Positions 18,035 through 27,815 are shown, counted from the stretch's first letter. The stretch: DNA of 64,000 nt from Vibrio pomeroyi (GCF_024347595.1 NZ_AP025507.1:496001-560000); one strand, 5' to 3'. Numbers and translations are program-made. The notes: generated from the sequence alone by a model not told the origin.

Positions 18035-18256
18035 CATCTAGCTCTTAATCTTAGTTTCATAATTGTCCTCTTTTCGCTCTTGTGCAATTTTTATTCATAG
18101 GAGTGAAAGTTTTTTGTACAAAAGCAGGTCGTTAATTAATGAAGCGATGCTTTGTTCATTAACCAAGGCTTTATCGGCAGGTAAGGCTTTAGTTAATGGC
18201 TGAGGTATCCGCGCTTTTAAGCACTATGCTTAGTCATGACCAAAAGAGGATTTATT

Positions 18257-18379
18257 ATGAAATGGCTTATCTTATCTGTAACGCTATTATTCGTGGCAGG
18301 ATGCCAATCTACAGGATCTCAAGAAGCGCAAGTCGGTGACGACATGAACCGAGTTCATACTCAGGGGTGCAGCAGCTAA
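18257..18379 (+). CDS. Small lipoprotein, 40 residues
   Basis: An ATG at 18257 with AGAGGA upstream opens a 41-codon frame. It translates to a short hydrophobic signal (MKWLILSVTLLFVAGC) with a clear lipobox FVAGC. About 24 mature residues follow, ending in HTQGCSS. The size and lipobox suggest an outer-membrane lipoprotein comparable to entericidin-like or other micro-lipoproteins, but I cannot name a family. The mature part has a second cysteine near the C-terminus. It lies alone between ygeA and the radical SAM gene and is followed by a terminator about 75 bases downstream. Its function is unknown. Confidence 0.72.
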   Translation: MKWLILSVTLLFVAGCQSTGSQEAQVGDDMNRVHTQGCSS

Positions 18380-18453
18380 TCCCTTTAGTGAAAATATCTT
18401 TTCAGCAGCTCCGATAGCACCCCCTATAAAAGCTCCAATAAAGAGTTACCCCT

Positions 18454-18484
18454 AAAAAGTCTTGTGTTCTCACAAGGCTTTTAT
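18454..18484 (+). terminator. Terminator after small lipoprotein
   Basis: AAAAG-t-CTTGTG and CACAAG-g-CTTTT pair around a TTCT loop, followed by a T-rich run. Confidence 0.75.
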
Positions 18485-18601
18485 TTTATACAAAACCTAA
18501 AAACTGATTCGACTATATTGCGGATTATCAATGAATATTGGTGTTGATAAACTCTGTTGTATTCAAGCACGCTCTCGTGCTTATAGACCGGAGAAACCAA
18601 T

Positions 18602-19474
18602 ATGAATTACGAGGGAAAAGTATATCGTCCATGGACAGAGGCGAAGAGCATTCTTATTCAAACCACATTAGGTTGCAGCATTAACACGTGTACGTTCTGT
18701 AACATGTTCAGCGATAAGCGATTCAAGGTTCGTGACATTGAAGATGTGTTTAAAGATATCGAAGAAGCGCGCCTGATTTTTCCTTATGTTGAATCGATTT
18801 TCCTTATCGATGGCAACGTGATGGCGGCTCGCACGGACTACCTTCTTAAGATTTTGGATAAGCTTCGTCATACCTTTCCTGAAAGCAGAAAAGTATCGCT
18901 TTATAGTGGCCTGAATGATTTCCGTCGTAAAAGCCTGAGCGAACTAAAAGAGCTTAAGAGTGCAGGCTTAACCATGGCTTATGCTGGTCTTGAGTCGGGC
19001 GATGCGGTTGTACTCGACAGCATTAAAAAGCGCATGACCCCAGAGCAAGCGCTTGAAGGTATGGCTCTAGCAAAAGAAGCCGGCATTGAAACTTTATTGT
19101 CGTTCATCTTTGGCCTTGGTGGACGTGATCGTTCCCGTGAACATATTGTCGAGACTACAAGATTGCTGAACATCATGAAGCCTGAACAAATTGCGCCAAT
19201 GGCGTTAGCGATTCAACCTGGTACTGTGATGGAACAAGAAGTGAAAGACGGCAAGTTCATTATGCCGACTCAACTTCAGATTCTGGAAGAGGAAAAGTAC
19301 CTGCTTGAGAATCTAAACATCGACACTTTCTACTGGGGTGACCATGGTAACAACATCGTGACTCAGAAAGGCTTCCTGTTGGATTCTAGAGAGCAATTTT
19401 TAGCGAAGGTGAACCATGCAATAGCATCAAACCCGATGGCTAAAGATAGCGTTATTCAGACGTTTGCTTGGTAG
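18602..19474 (+). CDS. Radical SAM protein
   Basis: The 290-residue protein has an iron-sulphur motif GCSINTCTFCNMF near residues 23-35 (spacing CX4CX2C). Other marks fit a TIM-barrel radical SAM enzyme: SLYSGLNDF, MAYAGLESGDAVVL (resembling the SAM-binding GxExG-type block) and FGLGG. The family resembles the Elp3/MiaB/YgiQ-like group without extra domains. The reaction is unknown. The ribosome site GGAGAAACC is good. It is monocistronic. CX4CX2C is a less common variant of the usual CX3CX2C but occurs in this subgroup. Confidence 0.85.
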   Translation: MNYEGKVYRPWTEAKSILIQTTLGCSINTCTFCNMFSDKRFKVRDIEDVFKDIEEARLIFPYVESIFLIDGNVMAARTDYLLKILDKLRHTFPESRKVSLYSGLNDFRRKSLSELKELKSAGLTMAYAGLESGDAVVLDSIKKRMTPEQALEGMALAKEAGIETLLSFIFGLGGRDRSREHIVETTRLLNIMKPEQIAPMALAIQPGTVMEQEVKDGKFIMPTQLQILEEEKYLLENLNIDTFYWGDHGNNIVTQKGFLLDSREQFLAKVNHAIASNPMAKDSVIQTFAW

Positions 19475-19756
19475 CGTTTACTTAAAAGCGATACCTGCCA
19501 ACAAAGCGACAAAGATAAAACAACACAAATGGAAGTAGTGTTTGTGAAGCGTGATGATCGCCGTGGACCTACTTTCGTTACTGAGACAATTCAAAATCAA
19601 CAAAGCCATTTTCTAGGTACATGTTGTAAATTTGTGAATCTGAATTGTCTATATTCTATGCTGTGTACTGGATCTCATTTGTTATTTGAGTCCCTTGCTA
19701 AGGTAAATAATGAATATGTGTAATACCAATCACTTTACTCAACTTAAGAGGTTTCT

Positions 19757-19993
19757 ATGCTAGGTGAAAATCATTCTCTTGTTCACGAATTTCCTGAAAT
19801 GAAAGATAAAATTGCTGAGCTTGTTAAAACTGACGATGGCTTTGCAGCAGATATGAAGACGTACGACAACCTTGATAAAGAGATTCGTAAGCTTGAGCTG
19901 AAGGATTCACCCATTGATGACGGCTCGATGCACCAACTGAAACACGATCGTTCTGTACTTAAAGACGCACTGCACGCTCGCTTAACTGCTTAG
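19757..19993 (+). CDS. YdcH/DUF465 family small coiled-coil protein
   Basis: The 78-residue protein matches the DUF465 pattern: VHEFPEMKDKIAELVKTDDGFAADMKTYDNLDKEIRKLE near the N-terminus and a second helix with LKHDRSVLKDALHARL. It reads as a helical hairpin. The function of the family is not established. A strong ribosome site (AAGAGG) and a UUCG-loop terminator frame it as a monocistronic gene. Confidence 0.88.
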   Translation: MLGENHSLVHEFPEMKDKIAELVKTDDGFAADMKTYDNLDKEIRKLELKDSPIDDGSMHQLKHDRSVLKDALHARLTA

Positions 19994-20046
19994 TCAGTTG
20001 GCAATTTGGCTTATCAGCTAAATGGCGAATTGCAGATTTAGATATT

Positions 20047-20070
20047 AAAAACTCCTTCGGGAGTTTTTTC
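20047..20070 (+). terminator. Terminator of YdcH-like gene
   Basis: AACTCC and GGAGTT close a stable TTCG tetraloop, followed by six T residues. It lies 50 bases after the stop. Confidence 0.92.
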
Positions 20071-20186
20071 TTTTGGGCTCAATAACATGTCCACAATTAA
20101 ACAGAGCTAATACGTTGTATTGTTATGTGAATAACGCATAATGAGGGTTACTGGTACACGATTTTTAAGATTTTATTGGTAATCAC

Positions 20187-21083
20187 ATGAATATTGAACA
20201 CCTCAAATTGTTTGTTCGTTTAGCTTCCACACATAACATCAGCATGGCTGGCCAAGAGCTGGGTTTGTCGCCTGCGGTCGCTAGTTCGCACATCAGTAAA
20301 CTCGAAGACAATTTGGGCGTTCGCTTAGTACATCGCACCACTCGTAAAGTGTCTTTGACAGAAGAGGGGGAAGCATTCTTACCTCACGCTGAAGAGGTGT
20401 TATCGAGTGTTGATGCTGCCAAGTCGGCGGTTGGTGTGGGCTGTGATTCTCCAACGGGAACATTGCGCGTTACCGCTTCTGCGTCTTTTGGGCGTTTGCA
20501 TTTGGTTCCGGCATTGCCTGGCTTTCTTGAGCGTTATCCTGGGTTAAAAGTCGATTTTAGACTGTCAGACTCTATGGTCGATCTTGTAGAAGGCGGCTTC
20601 GATATCGCGATTCGCATCTCTGAACTGAAAGATTCGACACTCATTGCTCGAAAGCTCGCGACAGATAAACGTGTCGTGTGCGCATCGCCAGATTATCTAA
20701 TCAAATACGGCAAGCCAGCCACGCCTCAAGATCTTAATGACCACCAGTGTATTAGCTTGATTGGTTTAGAAAGCTGGACCTTCCACACTGACAACGGCCC
20801 TAAAACGATTAAGGCCTCTGGGTCTTTTCGAGCGGATAACGGCGAAGCTCTGCGTGATGCGGCGTTAGGTGGTATTGGTATTACGGTGACGTCGAATTGG
20901 TGTGCGTACGAACAGCTGAAAAGCGGTCAGTTGATTCAAGTATTGGAAGATTACCCACTCACCTCAGAAGCGGCGATTTGGGCGGTGTACCCAAGCACAA
21001 GGTTGCTTGCGCCCAAAGTGAGAGCCTTCATAGACTACTTCTCTGAATACTATGGCAACCCGCCGTATTGGGAACAAAAGTAG
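20187..21083 (+). CDS. LysR-type transcriptional regulator
   Basis: The 298-residue protein has a helix-turn-helix at about residues 16-60 (AGQELGLSPAVASSHISKLEDNLGVRLVHRTTRKVSLTEEG) and a typical CrgA-like effector domain (SPTGTLRVTASASFGRLHLVPALP onward). It is convergent with a short-chain dehydrogenase gene rather than divergent, so its target is less certain. Regulation of the neighbouring SDR gene is plausible. The ribosome site is weak, but the family's usual N-terminus supports this ATG. Confidence 0.87.
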   Translation: MNIEHLKLFVRLASTHNISMAGQELGLSPAVASSHISKLEDNLGVRLVHRTTRKVSLTEEGEAFLPHAEEVLSSVDAAKSAVGVGCDSPTGTLRVTASASFGRLHLVPALPGFLERYPGLKVDFRLSDSMVDLVEGGFDIAIRISELKDSTLIARKLATDKRVVCASPDYLIKYGKPATPQDLNDHQCISLIGLESWTFHTDNGPKTIKASGSFRADNGEALRDAALGGIGITVTSNWCAYEQLKSGQLIQVLEDYPLTSEAAIWAVYPSTRLLAPKVRAFIDYFSEYYGNPPYWEQK

Positions 21084-21101
21084 AATCAGATAGATTTAAC
21101 G

Positions 21102-21151
21102 AAAAAGCCCTGCGTGACTAACGTATAACATAGTCACGCAGGGCTTTTTTC
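21102..21151. terminator. Bidirectional terminator between LysR and SDR genes
   Basis: A 15-bp perfect stem (AAGCCCTGCGTGACTA with its complement) closes a 10-base loop, with A and T tracts on both sides. It terminates both convergent genes. Confidence 0.95.
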
Positions 21152-21185
21152 TAGGAATCAGACAGTTAATTTAGCATAGCTGTCA

Positions 21186-21995
21186 TTAAGAAAGCGTTGC
21201 TGCGATGATCTCATCAATTTTAGCGACCACTTGCTGTGACTTATCACCGTAAATTGCATCTGGGTGCGGGTTAGCAAAGGTGTTGTTGTCGTTATCAAAG
21301 TACTGGCCGCCCGCTTGTGCGAACTCGTCAGACAATGATGCGCGAACAAGAATATCAGAACCAATACTTAGGTCGCCGCCAGCAATGCCGTACGCGTCTT
21401 TCACCATTTTACTGCCGAGTAACGAAGCTGGGTTTACCGCAACAACCATCGGCCCTTTAGATCCTAGCTCTTTTGCCATTTCACGAGTCCACATGGTGAT
21501 CGCCAGTTTACTTTGTGCGTAAGCGTCGCCATCAGACATTGGCTTCTTACCTTCTAGCGCTTCGATGCTCACTGCGGCTTGCGCAGCTGAAGAAAGGTTA
21601 ACTACTCGGCTAGATGAGCCTAGCACTGGCAGCAGGCGCTTAGTTAGGTGATACGGTGACACTGTGTTTACAGCAAAACGAACATCTAGCCCGTCTTTGG
21701 TAATTGGGTTCGGAGTGTTGAACACGCCTGCGTTGTTAATCAACACATCAATCTTATCGTGCTCAGCAATCACTTCGTCAGCTAACGCATCCACATCAGC
21801 CAAAACAGACAAGTCTGCCACGTAGCTTTGGATTTTTGCTTCGGTAGAGATAGCCACAAGTTGCTGCTCAACGTCTTTGAGTTTGCTTGGGTTACGTCCA
21901 TGCAATAAAACGTGGTGACCTTGTTGAACGAGTACTTTTGCAGTTTCGAAGCCGATACCGTCGGTAGAGCCTGTGATCAGAATAACTTTTTGCAT
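21186..21995 (-). CDS. Short-chain dehydrogenase/reductase
   Basis: The 269-residue Rossmann-fold protein has the SDR nucleotide motif TGSTDGIGFETA (residues 8-19), NNAG (about 88-91), an active-site Ser region (VVNLSSAAQ) and YAQSK (the catalytic Tyr-X-X-X-Lys) near residue 160. It resembles the retinol-dehydrogenase/oxidoreductase subgroup. The substrate is unknown. The ribosome site AAGGAATC is good. It faces a LysR gene. Confidence 0.9.
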   Translation of the reverse strand: MQKVILITGSTDGIGFETAKVLVQQGHHVLLHGRNPSKLKDVEQQLVAISTEAKIQSYVADLSVLADVDALADEVIAEHDKIDVLINNAGVFNTPNPITKDGLDVRFAVNTVSPYHLTKRLLPVLGSSSRVVNLSSAAQAAVSIEALEGKKPMSDGDAYAQSKLAITMWTREMAKELGSKGPMVVAVNPASLLGSKMVKDAYGIAGGDLSIGSDILVRASLSDEFAQAGGQYFDNDNNTFANPHPDAIYGDKSQQVVAKIDEIIAATLS

Positions 21996-22180
21996 GGAAT
22001 AGATTCCTTATTAAAGCGCTGACATCGCGAGCGTTTTTAAATGTGTTGTTTCGTTGAGATAAAGAATAGCAACCTTTTACGAAGTTGATAATCAACGGGA
22101 TTAATAAAACACTATTTAGATTTTATTGAAAATGGAAGTGCGAATGAAGTCTCAGCTAGAGGGAAGTAATAGACAATAAA

Positions 22181-22210
22181 AAAGCTTAGCGCGGGGGACG
22201 CTAAGCTTCG
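22181..22210 (-). terminator. Terminator of glpD
   Basis: AAGCTTAGCG and CGCTAAGCTT form a 10-bp stem with a 7-base loop. A T run follows on the minus strand, just past the glpD stop. Confidence 0.88.
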
Positions 22211-22250
22211 AGATAATCAGGTTCTTGAGCCGTATTGTTGGCTGGTGGAA

Positions 22251-23810
22251 TTAGCCTACTTGAGAAAAACTCACGACTTTGCTTTGTAGCTTCTCTTTTA
22301 AGTAATCGGACACGGCTTGCTGCTCTGACTCGCTCATGTACAGACCAAGCTTGGTTCTGCGCCACAAGATATCTTCATCTGTCATTGCCATCTCTTCATT
22401 GATCAAGTAATCGATCTCAGCTTGATAAACGCCATGTGCTTCACTCGAGAATTGGCTGCCAAGGTCAGCTTCGCTATTCGCACCTTCCAGTAGTTTCCAT
22501 GTGTAAGTACCGAATTGAGTCACGTAACGAAGTAATAGTGCTTCAGATGCCCAAGGGTATTTAGTGTGGATCATCTTCGCAAGCTGCTCTCTGCTACAAC
22601 TGAAGTTACCACCTGGAAGTGTGTTGTTGGCTGTCCAAGGCGCACCCATGTTGGTTAGGTGTGGTTCTAACTTCTTAAGTGCTGCTTCGCCTAGCTTACG
22701 GTAAGTGGTTAATTTGCCACCGAAGATCGAAAGCAGTGGTGCTTGATCTAGCTCTGCGTCCAATTCCAACGTGTAGTCACGAGTGATCGCTTGTGGTGAA
22801 TCAGATTCATCGTCACAAAGCGGTCTTACGCCACTGTATGTCCAAACCACGTCTTCACGACCAAGTTGCTTAACAAAGTGCTGATTAACGATATCAATCA
22901 GGTAATCCACTTCTACATCGTCGATAGCCACTTCGCGCGGGTCACCTTTGTATTCAAGGTCGGTAGTACCGATGATCGAGAACTTGTCTAGGTAAGGGAT
23001 CATGAACACAATACGATTATCTTTGTTTTGCAGAATGTACGCTTGTGGTTCGTCATGAATGCGCGGCACAACAATGTGTGAACCTTTGATCAAACGAATA
23101 TTGCGAGGCGAAGCCTGTTCTAAACCATCATCGAAGAACTGTTTCACCCAAGGGCCTGCTGCATTAACAAGCGCTTTTGCTTTGCGCTCGAAACGCTGGT
23201 TTGTCATCACATCAAGAATCGTTACATGCCAAACATCACCTTCACGGTGCGCTTTTTCAACTCGGCAGTAGTTACGAACTTCGGCGTTGTTCTCTTTCGC
23301 CGCTAACACGTTTAGCAATACCATACGCGCATCATCTACCCAGCAATCTGAGTATTCGAAACCTGTTTTCATCTCTGGCTTAAGTAAACCTGATTTCGCC
23401 AAGTTCACTGTTTTACTACCAGGAAGCGTGGTGCGTTTACCCAAGTTATCGTAAAGGAATAGGCCACAGCGGATCATCCAAGCTGGGCGTAAAAATGGTC
23501 GATGAGGTAAACGGAAACGCATTGGTTGAGCAACATGAGGTGCTTTTCTTAGCAATACTTCACGCTCGGCCAGTGCTTCCGAAACCAAACGAAACTCGTA
23601 GTGTTCAAGGTAACGTAAACCACCGTGGATAAGTTTTGAACTTGCAGACGATGTCGCAGAGGCGAAATCATTTGCTTCGTATAAACCAACGTTTAGACCA
23701 CGACCTGCTGCATCTGCCGCGATGCCTGCACCATTGATGCCGCCGCCGATCACGATTAAGTCTAGAGTTGAAGATGTACTATTTTTTGAATTATTTTGTT
23801 GAGCACTCAT
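22251..23810 (-). CDS. glpD: Aerobic glycerol-3-phosphate dehydrogenase
   Basis: The 519-residue flavoprotein has an N-terminal FAD dinucleotide motif (LIVIGGGINGAGIAADAAGRG) and the GlpD signature blocks SKLIHGGLRYLEHYEFRLV, ALVNAAGPWV and SIFGGKLTTYRKL. It oxidises glycerol 3-phosphate to dihydroxyacetone phosphate at the inner membrane and passes electrons to quinone. It has its own promoter region, and two terminators separate it from glpR. GlpR-like half-sites lie upstream. The ribosome site AAGAGG is good. Confidence 0.96.
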   Translation of the reverse strand: MSAQQNNSKNSTSSTLDLIVIGGGINGAGIAADAAGRGLNVGLYEANDFASATSSASSKLIHGGLRYLEHYEFRLVSEALAEREVLLRKAPHVAQPMRFRLPHRPFLRPAWMIRCGLFLYDNLGKRTTLPGSKTVNLAKSGLLKPEMKTGFEYSDCWVDDARMVLLNVLAAKENNAEVRNYCRVEKAHREGDVWHVTILDVMTNQRFERKAKALVNAAGPWVKQFFDDGLEQASPRNIRLIKGSHIVVPRIHDEPQAYILQNKDNRIVFMIPYLDKFSIIGTTDLEYKGDPREVAIDDVEVDYLIDIVNQHFVKQLGREDVVWTYSGVRPLCDDESDSPQAITRDYTLELDAELDQAPLLSIFGGKLTTYRKLGEAALKKLEPHLTNMGAPWTANNTLPGGNFSCSREQLAKMIHTKYPWASEALLLRYVTQFGTYTWKLLEGANSEADLGSQFSSEAHGVYQAEIDYLINEEMAMTDEDILWRRTKLGLYMSESEQQAVSDYLKEKLQSKVVSFSQVG

Positions 23811-23832
23811 GGTTTTGACCTCTTGCTGAGCG

Positions 23833-23900
23833 AACGAGCATTTTAGAACATAATTGAATCCTATATTAACTTTCGTTTGCGGTCATTTATTATTTTCGTT
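23833..23900. promoter_or_regulatory. glpD control region with GlpR-type half-sites
   Basis: Two decamers match the E. coli GlpR half-site WATKYTCGWT: AATGCTCGTT (minus strand, 23833-23842) and TATTTTCGTT (plus strand, 23891-23900). A weaker AACTTTCGTT lies between them at 23868-23877. They sit 20-90 bases ahead of glpD. Binding is inferred. Confidence 0.55.
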
Positions 23901-23927
23901 TATGCGCGTTTTATGTGATTTGCGCAT

Positions 23928-23957
23928 AAAAAAACCTCTGCTTATGAAAGCAGAGGT
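23928..23957 (-). terminator. Terminator between glpR and glpD (proximal to glpD)
   Basis: AACCTCTGCTT and AAGCAGAGGTT form an 11-bp stem with a 4-base loop, followed on the minus strand by seven T residues. It insulates glpD from upstream transcription. Confidence 0.92.
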
Positions 23958-24024
23958 TCAAATAAAACTTATTCGAGCATAGAAGTGACATGAACAGGGA
24001 TCAAGTATTGATGGTTCAGTTATT

Positions 24025-24072
24025 AAAAAAGCCAGTCATCGATAAGTGTTTATCAATAGATCTGGCTTTTGA
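24025..24072 (-). terminator. Terminator after glpR
   Basis: AAAAGCCAG and CTGGCTTTTTT close a longer imperfect stem containing TGATAA/TTATCG. It has T residues on the minus strand and is about 80 bases after the glpR stop. Confidence 0.75.
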
Positions 24073-24152
24073 TTGCTCACGAATGCGAGTGCTCTTACTT
24101 AACTAAACTAAAACCAATTCATTCAATCTGGCTTGGCTGAGCTTAGCTGGGG

Positions 24153-24944
24153 CTATTCACTTGGTGTTGAAGGCTGAGCGGTATCGATGACTTCTAACGG
24201 AATGTCTGAATCTTTAAGGATGTTGAGAATCTCTTCCGGCGGCTGCTTATTAGTGAACACCATGTGTGCCTGAGAGATATTACCGAGCTTAACCATCGCA
24301 TTACGGCCAAACTTAGTGTGGTCGACAGCTAAGAAGATACTGCGGCTGTTTTCGATGATGGCTTGTTTCACTCGAACTTCGTGATAGTCAAAATCGAGCA
24401 GTGAGCCGTCAAAGTCGATACCACTGATCCCTAAGATACCGAAATCAAGGCGGAACTGTTTAACGAAATCGAGTGTTGCTTCACCCACGATACCGCCGTC
24501 GCGGTTTCTCACTTCGCCGCCCGCCAAGATAACCTTGATCTCTGGGTTCGGCAGAAGGATGCTCGCAACGTTAATGTTGTTGGTCACAACTCTGAGCTGT
24601 TTATGATTCTTGTTGAGTGCGCGAGCAACCGATTCAGGTGTGGTTCCGATATCAACGAACAAGGTTGCGCCATCTGGGATGTGTTTAACCAGTTCGTCGG
24701 CGATCACGTCTTTTTCGTTGAAGTTATGCGCTTTACGCGTGTTATAAGAGGTGTTTTCTGAGCTTAAAGGAATGGTTGCACCACCGTGATAGCGACGGAT
24801 TTTGTTGCTATCGGCCAGTTCGTTGAGGTCTCGTCTGATGGTTTGTGGGCTGACATCGAACTTTTCAACGAGTTCATCGGTACTCACATATCCTTGTGTT
24901 TTAACCAGATCTACAATCTGCTGGTGTCTTGGTATCTGCTTCAC
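24153..24944 (-). CDS. glpR: Glycerol-3-phosphate regulon repressor
   Basis: The 263-residue DeoR-family protein has an N-terminal winged helix (RHQQIVDLVKTQGYVSTDELVEKF, DVSPQTIRRDLNELAD and RYHGGA, the DeoR signature). A sugar-phosphate-sensing C-terminal domain includes LFVDIGTTPESVA and ILAGGEVRNRDGGIVG. It represses the glp genes until glycerol 3-phosphate binds. The start codon is GTG; no other start nearby fits. Terminators separate it from glpK and glpD. Half-sites upstream of glpF and glpD are its likely targets. Confidence 0.93.
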   Translation of the reverse strand: MKQIPRHQQIVDLVKTQGYVSTDELVEKFDVSPQTIRRDLNELADSNKIRRYHGGATIPLSSENTSYNTRKAHNFNEKDVIADELVKHIPDGATLFVDIGTTPESVARALNKNHKQLRVVTNNINVASILLPNPEIKVILAGGEVRNRDGGIVGEATLDFVKQFRLDFGILGISGIDFDGSLLDFDYHEVRVKQAIIENSRSIFLAVDHTKFGRNAMVKLGNISQAHMVFTNKQPPEEILNILKDSDIPLEVIDTAQPSTPSE

Positions 24945-25112
24945 TTAACTTACCACTCCCTGCACGCCAAAGGCTCTGGCGCGTCAAAATCGAAAATATA
25001 AACTCGCGCTATTGTGCTCGAATTGACGAAGAGAGAGAAGTAATGATGGTAAGGAATCGTGTCTAAACCGCAAAAACGGTGCTCAGAGCGGAAAATTTGA
25101 GCCCGAAACGCA

Positions 25113-25141
25113 AAAAAGAGCACAAAATAGTGCTCTTTTTA
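25113..25141 (-). terminator. Terminator after glpK
   Basis: AAAAAGAGCAC and GTGCTCTTTTT form an 11-bp stem with a 6-base loop, with T residues on both strands. The rest of the 303-base gap between glpR and glpK (24945-25247) shows nothing else I can name beyond AT-rich promoter-like sequence for glpR. Confidence 0.9.
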
Positions 25142-25247
25142 GTTTCGTTTACTGAGGTTCGAACAATCCAACCAACTAGAGAGTGATTATTCGAACGCCT
25201 CAGGTGTTTGAACAGCTAGTGTTTAACTAATAGCTGAAGACTCAGTA

Positions 25248-26768
25248 TTACTCTTCGTCGTCATCGTGCAGTTCAGACCAAACCTGAGCACACTTGATAG
25301 CACGCTTCCAGCCTTTGTAACGGCGGTTACGCTTCTCTTCGTCGTGGTGTGGCATGAAGGTACGGTTTAGAACCGCTTTGCCTTGAAGCTCATCAATGCT
25401 GTCCCAGAAACCAACCGCTAGACCAGCAAGGTAAGCCGCACCCAGAGCCGTTACTTCCGTTACTTCAGGACGGTGAACTTCAGTATCCAGCACGTCTGAT
25501 TGGAATTGCATTAGGAAGTTGTTCGCTACTGCGCCGCCATCAACACGTAGGTTTGCTAGCTTGATGCCAGAGTCCGCTTGCATCGCGTCCAGTACGTCGC
25601 GAGTTTGGTAAGCAATGCCTTCCAGTGTTGCACGGATGATGTGGTTAGAGTTAACCCCACGAGTTAAGCCAACAATCGTACCGCGAGCGTAAGCATCCCA
25701 GTATGGTGCGCCTAGGCCTGTGAATGCAGGAACCACGTAAACGCCGTTCGAAGAATCTACTTTAGTTGCGAAGTACTCAGAGTCTTCTGCGCCAGCCAGT
25801 AGCTTCATCTCATCACGTAGCCATTGGATTGATGCACCGCCCATGAATACTGCACCTTCCAGTGCGTAAGCTGGTTCACCTTTAGGACCACATGCCAGTG
25901 TTGTTAGTAGGCCGTTTTTCGATGTTACTTTCTCTTGGCCTGTGTTCATTAGAAGGAAACAACCTGTGCCGTACGTGTTCTTTGCTTGGCCAGCTTCTAC
26001 ACACATTTGACCGTATAGTGCAGCTTGTTGGTCACCCGCAATGCCCGCGATTGGGATACGAGTACCGCCTTTACCACCAAGGTTCGTTTGACCGTAAACC
26101 TCAGAAGAACGCTTCACTTCTGGCATCATTGATGAAGGGATACCCATCTCATCAAGTAGCTTTTGATCCCAGCATAGGTCGTTGATGTTAAATAACATAG
26201 TACGAGACGCGTTAGTGTAATCCGTAACGTGTACACGTCCTTGAGTCATCTTCCAAACTAACCAAGTATCAACCGTACCAAATAGCAATTTGCCTGCTTC
26301 AGCGTCTTCGCGAGCGCCTTCAACGTTGTCTAGAATCCATTTTACTTTTGTACCTGAGAAATACGGGTCAAGGACTAAGCCAGTATTGTCACGTACGTAG
26401 TCTTCTAGGCCACGTGCTTTTAGGTCTTCACAGATGTCTGCTGTACGGCGACACTGCCATACGATTGCGTTGTAAACCGGTTTGCCTGTTTCTTTGTTCC
26501 AAACAATGGTGGTTTCACGTTGGTTAGTGATACCAATACCCGCTAGCTCGTCGCTGCGAATGCCTGCTTTAGCAAGAGCTTCAACCAATGTAGAGCTTTG
26601 AGTTGCCCAGATTTCCATTGGATCATGCTCAACCCAGCCCGCTTTCGGATAGATTTGAGTAAATTCTCGTTGAGAAGAGCTTACGATGTTTGCATCGTGG
26701 TCGAGGATTACAGCGCGAGAGCTTGTGGTGCCTTGGTCTAGGGCAACAATGTATTTTTGCTCGGTCAT
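25248..26768 (-). CDS. glpK: Glycerol kinase
   Basis: The 506-residue FGGY-family kinase opens with the phosphate-binding [13 protein letters not shown]. It carries [31 protein letters not shown] and the FGGY signature region [24 protein letters not shown]. It phosphorylates glycerol to glycerol 3-phosphate with ATP. It is 59 bases after glpF, so the two form an operon. The ribosome site AAGGATT is good. The acidic C-terminus (HDDDEE) is usual for vibrio GlpK. Confidence 0.97.
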   Translation of the reverse strand: MTEQKYIVALDQGTTSSRAVILDHDANIVSSSQREFTQIYPKAGWVEHDPMEIWATQSSTLVEALAKAGIRSDELAGIGITNQRETTIVWNKETGKPVYNAIVWQCRRTADICEDLKARGLEDYVRDNTGLVLDPYFSGTKVKWILDNVEGAREDAEAGKLLFGTVDTWLVWKMTQGRVHVTDYTNASRTMLFNINDLCWDQKLLDEMGIPSSMMPEVKRSSEVYGQTNLGGKGGTRIPIAGIAGDQQAALYGQMCVEAGQAKNTYGTGCFLLMNTGQEKVTSKNGLLTTLACGPKGEPAYALEGAVFMGGASIQWLRDEMKLLAGAEDSEYFATKVDSSNGVYVVPAFTGLGAPYWDAYARGTIVGLTRGVNSNHIIRATLEGIAYQTRDVLDAMQADSGIKLANLRVDGGAVANNFLMQFQSDVLDTEVHRPEVTEVTALGAAYLAGLAVGFWDSIDELQGKAVLNRTFMPHHDEEKRNRRYKGWKRAIKCAQVWSELHDDDEE

Positions 26769-26827
26769 GGTAAGAATCCTTTTTCTTTTGTTATTTATAT
26801 TTTAGTAAATGTAGGGTCGCTTAGTGA

Positions 26828-27682
26828 TTAAGCTTGAGCTTGTTCAGCTTCTTCTGTTGTTTCACATTGGTTTGGAATAGTGCAGCCTTGGCCTTCTACT
26901 GGTAGGTAAGCACCGATAACACGTGGGTACAACCAACCACCAAAACATGCACCTGCAATTGGAGCAAGAATTGGAACGATGAAGTAAGGAATATCACGAG
27001 CACCGCTCAATGCGAAATCCCAACCTGCAAAGTAAGCGAAAAGTTTTGGTCCAAAGTCACGAGCAGGGTTCATTGCGAAGCCAGTCAGTGGACCTAAAGA
27101 ACCACCAATTACCGCGATAAGAATACCGATCAGCAGTGGGTTCATCGCGCCGCGAGATGCGCCATTGTTCTCATCACCTAGCGCTAAAATGGCAAACATC
27201 AACACAGCGGTAATCACGAATTCCACAGCAAAAGCGCCGAAGAAAGAGAGTGAAGCATGTGGGTAAGTCGAGAAGATACCAGCGGTTGATAATGCGTCTT
27301 GGCTGCTACGAACGAAGTTATGCGCGATTTCGTAGTCAGTGAATAGGTTGCTGTACAGGCTGTAAACCAAAGCAGCAGAGCAGAATGCACCAAGTAGCTG
27401 AGAGATGATGTAAGGCACTACTTTCGCCTTATCAAAGCCATGGAACATTGCCAGTGCGATAGTCACTGCCGGGTTAATGTGTGCGCCAGAAACGCCAGCT
27501 GTACAGTAAATCGCGATAGCAACACCGAAGCCCCAGATGATGCTGATTTCCCATTGTCCGAATGTTGCACCGGTTAATACCAGTGCTGCCACACAGCCAA
27601 CGCCAAAGAATATGAGCAATCCTGTGCCGATAAATTCGGCTAAGCATTGCCCAAATAAAGAAGGGTGTTTATTTGTTGTCAT
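26828..27682 (-). CDS. glpF: Glycerol facilitator (aquaglyceroporin)
   Basis: The 284-residue protein has six membrane segments and both aquaporin boxes: N70-P-A (HINPAVT) and N205-P-A followed by Arg (MNPARDFGPKLF). The second box with Asp after Arg is the glycerol-selective form. It allows passive glycerol entry. It is first in the glpF-glpK unit. GlpR-type half-sites and a perfect CGAACA/TGTTCG palindrome lie upstream. Confidence 0.96.
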   Translation of the reverse strand: MTTNKHPSLFGQCLAEFIGTGLLIFFGVGCVAALVLTGATFGQWEISIIWGFGVAIAIYCTAGVSGAHINPAVTIALAMFHGFDKAKVVPYIISQLLGAFCSAALVYSLYSNLFTDYEIAHNFVRSSQDALSTAGIFSTYPHASLSFFGAFAVEFVITAVLMFAILALGDENNGASRGAMNPLLIGILIAVIGGSLGPLTGFAMNPARDFGPKLFAYFAGWDFALSGARDIPYFIVPILAPIAGACFGGWLYPRVIGAYLPVEGQGCTIPNQCETTEEAEQAQA

Positions 27683-27740
27683 GTTCGAGTCCTTTTTAGT
27701 TTTGCTTATCTAGCACGTGTATTGTGCATAAATTTGCGAA

Positions 27741-27760
27741 CTCGAAAATAAACGAACATT
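27741..27760 (-). promoter_or_regulatory. GlpR-type half-sites before glpF
   Basis: On the minus strand AATGTTCGTT is a full match to the E. coli GlpR half-site WATKYTCGWT, and the next decamer TATTTTCGAG matches at 9 of 10. They lie about 60-80 bases ahead of the glpF ATG. Confidence 0.6.
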
Positions 27761-27815
27761 AAAAGTGAGCGTTTGAGCATAAAATTGTTAATTAAAGTCA
27801 CTTGAAATGTTAATC

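Noticed and set aside
19529..19723. 64-codon frame between radical SAM and YdcH-like genes
   Set aside because: No ribosome site and no recognisable protein features; it is likely noise in a 280-base spacer.
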